A DNA stretch of 64,000 nt from Nitzschia sp. DOCU1. Lineage: Eukaryota; Bacillariophyta; Bacillariophyceae; Bacillariales; Bacillariaceae. Positions 62,003 to 64,000 of the stretch are shown here, one piece after another. The stretch is taken from assembly GCA_951394045.1 (NCBI GenBank), contig OX595988.1:2123352-2187351 (forward strand). The letters run 5' to 3'. The notes beneath the pieces are model-generated. The model ran no database searches. It was given only the letters and a program-made list of their open reading frames with translations, and was not told the DNA's origin. Position 1 is the first letter of the stretch, and each line of letters begins with the position of its first letter. The position numbers and the translations under genes are program-made.

Positions 62003-64000
62003 CTAGCGTAGATCCGGCATTAACGCCGATAGCTCGCCTTGGCTGGCCATTAGTTCTGAAAGCGTGCCTTGTTCGACCACTTCACCGTCTTTCAGAACAA
62101 ACACCCGATCCGCCAGCCGCACAGTCTTTGCACTGTGAGTTATGACAAGGAGGGACCGATCCGATTCTCTGCAGGCCTTGATTGCATCTTCGACCGCCTC
62201 CTCGCCGTGAGAGTCTAACGAGTTGCAGGGCTCGTCTAGAACTAAAAATGTAGGGTTGGCCAGCAACGCCCGAGCAAGAGCAATGCGCTGCTTCTGTCCT
62301 CCCGATAGCCGCGAACCATTGCGCCCAACTTGATAGTCCCACCCCCCTTCAAGCTTCGAGACAAAAATCTCGGCATTTGCTGCCTTTAATGCCTGTTGTA
62401 CTTCTTCTACGGTCGCCGCTGGGTGTGTGTACTTTATATTATCCCCGATTGAAGCACTGAAGATTGCAGGGTGCTGTGGAACGACCTGCACGAGCTTTGC
62501 TTGATCCTCTCGCTTAAGGTCCCTGACGAAATCTATCGTCGACCGGGTCGTTGACGAAGAATCAAACTCGACAAGAATTTCGCCGGAAGCGGGCTTGTAC
62601 AGACCAGCAAGAAGCATTGCGATGGTTGATTTTCCACTGCCATTCTTTCCTACCAAGGCCACGATTTCCCCACGGGAAAGATTAAGAGAGACATTCTTCA
62701 ATATCTCAGCGGAAGGTTCACTCCTGTAGGAAAAATGGAGGCCCACAATCTTCAGATTACGAACCTGCGCATAGTCTGCTGATTCGTTCACATCTGTGCA
62801 TAATTCAGTCGGTGCCATACGGCTAGACACGGCTTCATCAACTGGTACAATCAGCTGATACAACCTAGTCGCCGACTGAACACCTCGAGAATACTCGCCC
62901 AACGCTTTGACGAGCCCAGCACTTCCGAGCGCCAACAGAAAAGAATACGTTCCAAAGCTAACCAATTGTCCATGGTCCATTCGCTTTGCTTCCACAGCCT
63001 TACCACCCGCTAACATGATTCCACACAACGCGCTGGTAGAGAGAAAGAACATCGTTCCCATGCTCAGTCCGTTGGCAAAAGAGGTCCTGCCTCCCAACTC
63101 CACCAACCGATTCTGGATCTGAGTGTAAGTCTCGAGTTCGTCTTTTTCTCGATTCGACATCTTCACCATGGCGATGTTATTCAATCTTTCTTCGACAAAC
63201 GAGGCCGCGTTCAATGCGGCCTCTTGTTGTACCGCTTCGATTTTTTTGATGTATGTACGGGTGAGAAGCCTACAAAGTACAGGGAAGAAGTGAGCAATAA
63301 ACTCCTTTTCATGCGCACCCATGCGACAAATACTTACGCTAGACTCCCCACAAGTGGTGCTATTGCTATTGATAAGCCAAACAAACTTGGGTTTAGCAGC
63401 AGCATATTGCACGAGCTGAAGATGCAGGAACTTGAAGACCGAAGGATATTGGCAACCGTCGTCGTCATAGTGCTCGCTACGGCGTCGACATCATCTTTCA
63501 ATACAACTCCAATTGCCCCAGGCGTCATTCCCAACGAAGTTGGAAGTATCGCTGATTGCATTGTGCTTTCTTTGGTTGGCCCACCTTTGTCTGTTTCACC
63601 TTCGTCGTCACTTTGTCCTATTCCCTCGACATGAAACCATTCCAAATCGTGTTGAGTCACGAGGCTCTCGAAAACCAATCTTCGCAGGCGCGCTGCTATA
63701 TTTTCCTGTGCCCGATTGAGCGTGAAGGTTCGTAGAAAACTAGCAGCTCCGCCTAGGACACCAACCCAAACAACATTCATAGCAAACGAGTTTGTCGCGT
63801 TCTTCGAACGAGCAGAGGCGGGATCCAACAATGTTCCCACAAGGGTCGGTAATGCCTGATTGGAATAGGAAGATACCACCAGAGCAACACCCCCAATTGT
63901 TAGGGGATAAAATTCAGAGAATGCTGCAAAAGGACAAAAGACACGGCAACACTTGTTAAAAGTAGAGCCAATGCAACAGGAATATTCCCCACATTCCACT
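62003..64000 (-). CDS. ABC half-transporter (ABCB/TAP type), N-terminus beyond window
   Basis: 3' exon 62003..63269 and an upstream exon ending at 63338, joined by a 68-nt phase-2 intron (GTAAGT...TTTGTAG) giving VGSLA|LLTRTYIKKIEAV. The upstream exon probably starts at 63923 (TTTTGCAG acceptor), with earlier exons off the right edge. The transmembrane domain is followed by a full nucleotide-binding domain: Walker A GKNGSGKSTIAMLLAGLY, Q-loop QVVPQHPAIFSASIGDNI, signature LSGGQKQRIALARAL, Walker B FLVLDEPCNSLDS with catalytic Glu, and H-loop ITHSAKTV. The intracellular helix FVEERLNNIAMVKM is typical of ABCB exporters. Substrate and membrane are unknown. It converges with BMS1, 45 bp between stops. 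Confidence 0.9.

Noticed and set aside
1..64000. tRNA, rRNA or snRNA genes
   Set aside because: Looked through intergenic stretches for B-box and stem patterns by eye; none convincing. A tRNAscan/Infernal run would be needed to exclude them.

Overview
The window looks like nuclear DNA of a photosynthetic stramenopile, most likely a diatom. Genes sit on both strands and are interrupted by short GT-AG introns of about 65-180 nt. Several N-termini carry a signal peptide followed by an 'ASA-FAP'-like site (VHG|FVP, LDA|FLP, SSG|FVP, GLA|FDL), the import signal of secondary red plastids. Two cyclins of the lineage-expanded diatom type and two secreted Cys-rich proteins are present. The species cannot be fixed from sequence alone. 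Exon joins were modelled by hand from splice motifs, reading phase and family alignment. Where a frame opens on TTG or GTG, the first in-frame ATG was used.

Layout. 1-4.3 kb is mobile or accessory DNA: an unlisted minus-strand ORF running off the left edge, nine 73-bp tandem repeats with two hairpins per unit, a three-exon unknown gene, and a reverse transcriptase/RNase H remnant. 4.5-10.8 kb holds a coiled-coil membrane protein, LSM12, and a DnaG-type primase with a plastid presequence and a very long C-terminal extension. 11.4-18.8 kb is a mobile-looking block bounded by 246/250-bp direct repeats. It contains a candidate TTAA-bounded element (about 12,014-18,053) with three genes: a 1195-aa protein joining a piggyBac-like DDE region to a PD-(D/E)XK nuclease and a terminal Cys cluster; a 312-aa unknown; and a 95-codon Cys-rich ORF with an in-frame TGA and a canonical PCNA-interacting (PIP) box as its C-terminus. 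This is the most novel part of the window.

19-36 kb alternates secreted, plastid and housekeeping genes: Cys-rich secreted protein, CD2BP2/Lin1, cyclin, Maf, a Cys-less thioredoxin-like protein, then a second Cys-rich protein (with a beta-helix), a thylakoid-lumen protein, a second cyclin, Vps4 and a plastid GNAT. The Cys-rich/cyclin pair recurs in the same order, orientation and spacing. Between the first pair lie a 44-bp perfect inverted repeat and a roughly 640-bp TIR element.

36-64 kb is ordinary conserved gene space: an unknown 633-aa protein, NASP histone chaperone, PDS5, PiT phosphate transporter, an FZL-like dynamin GTPase, MIOS (GATOR2), a degenerate metallo-beta-lactamase-like protein, BMS1, and an ABC half-transporter running off the right edge. 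Convergent neighbours often end within 46-240 bp of each other. NASP/PDS5 and FZL/MIOS are divergent pairs that may share promoters.
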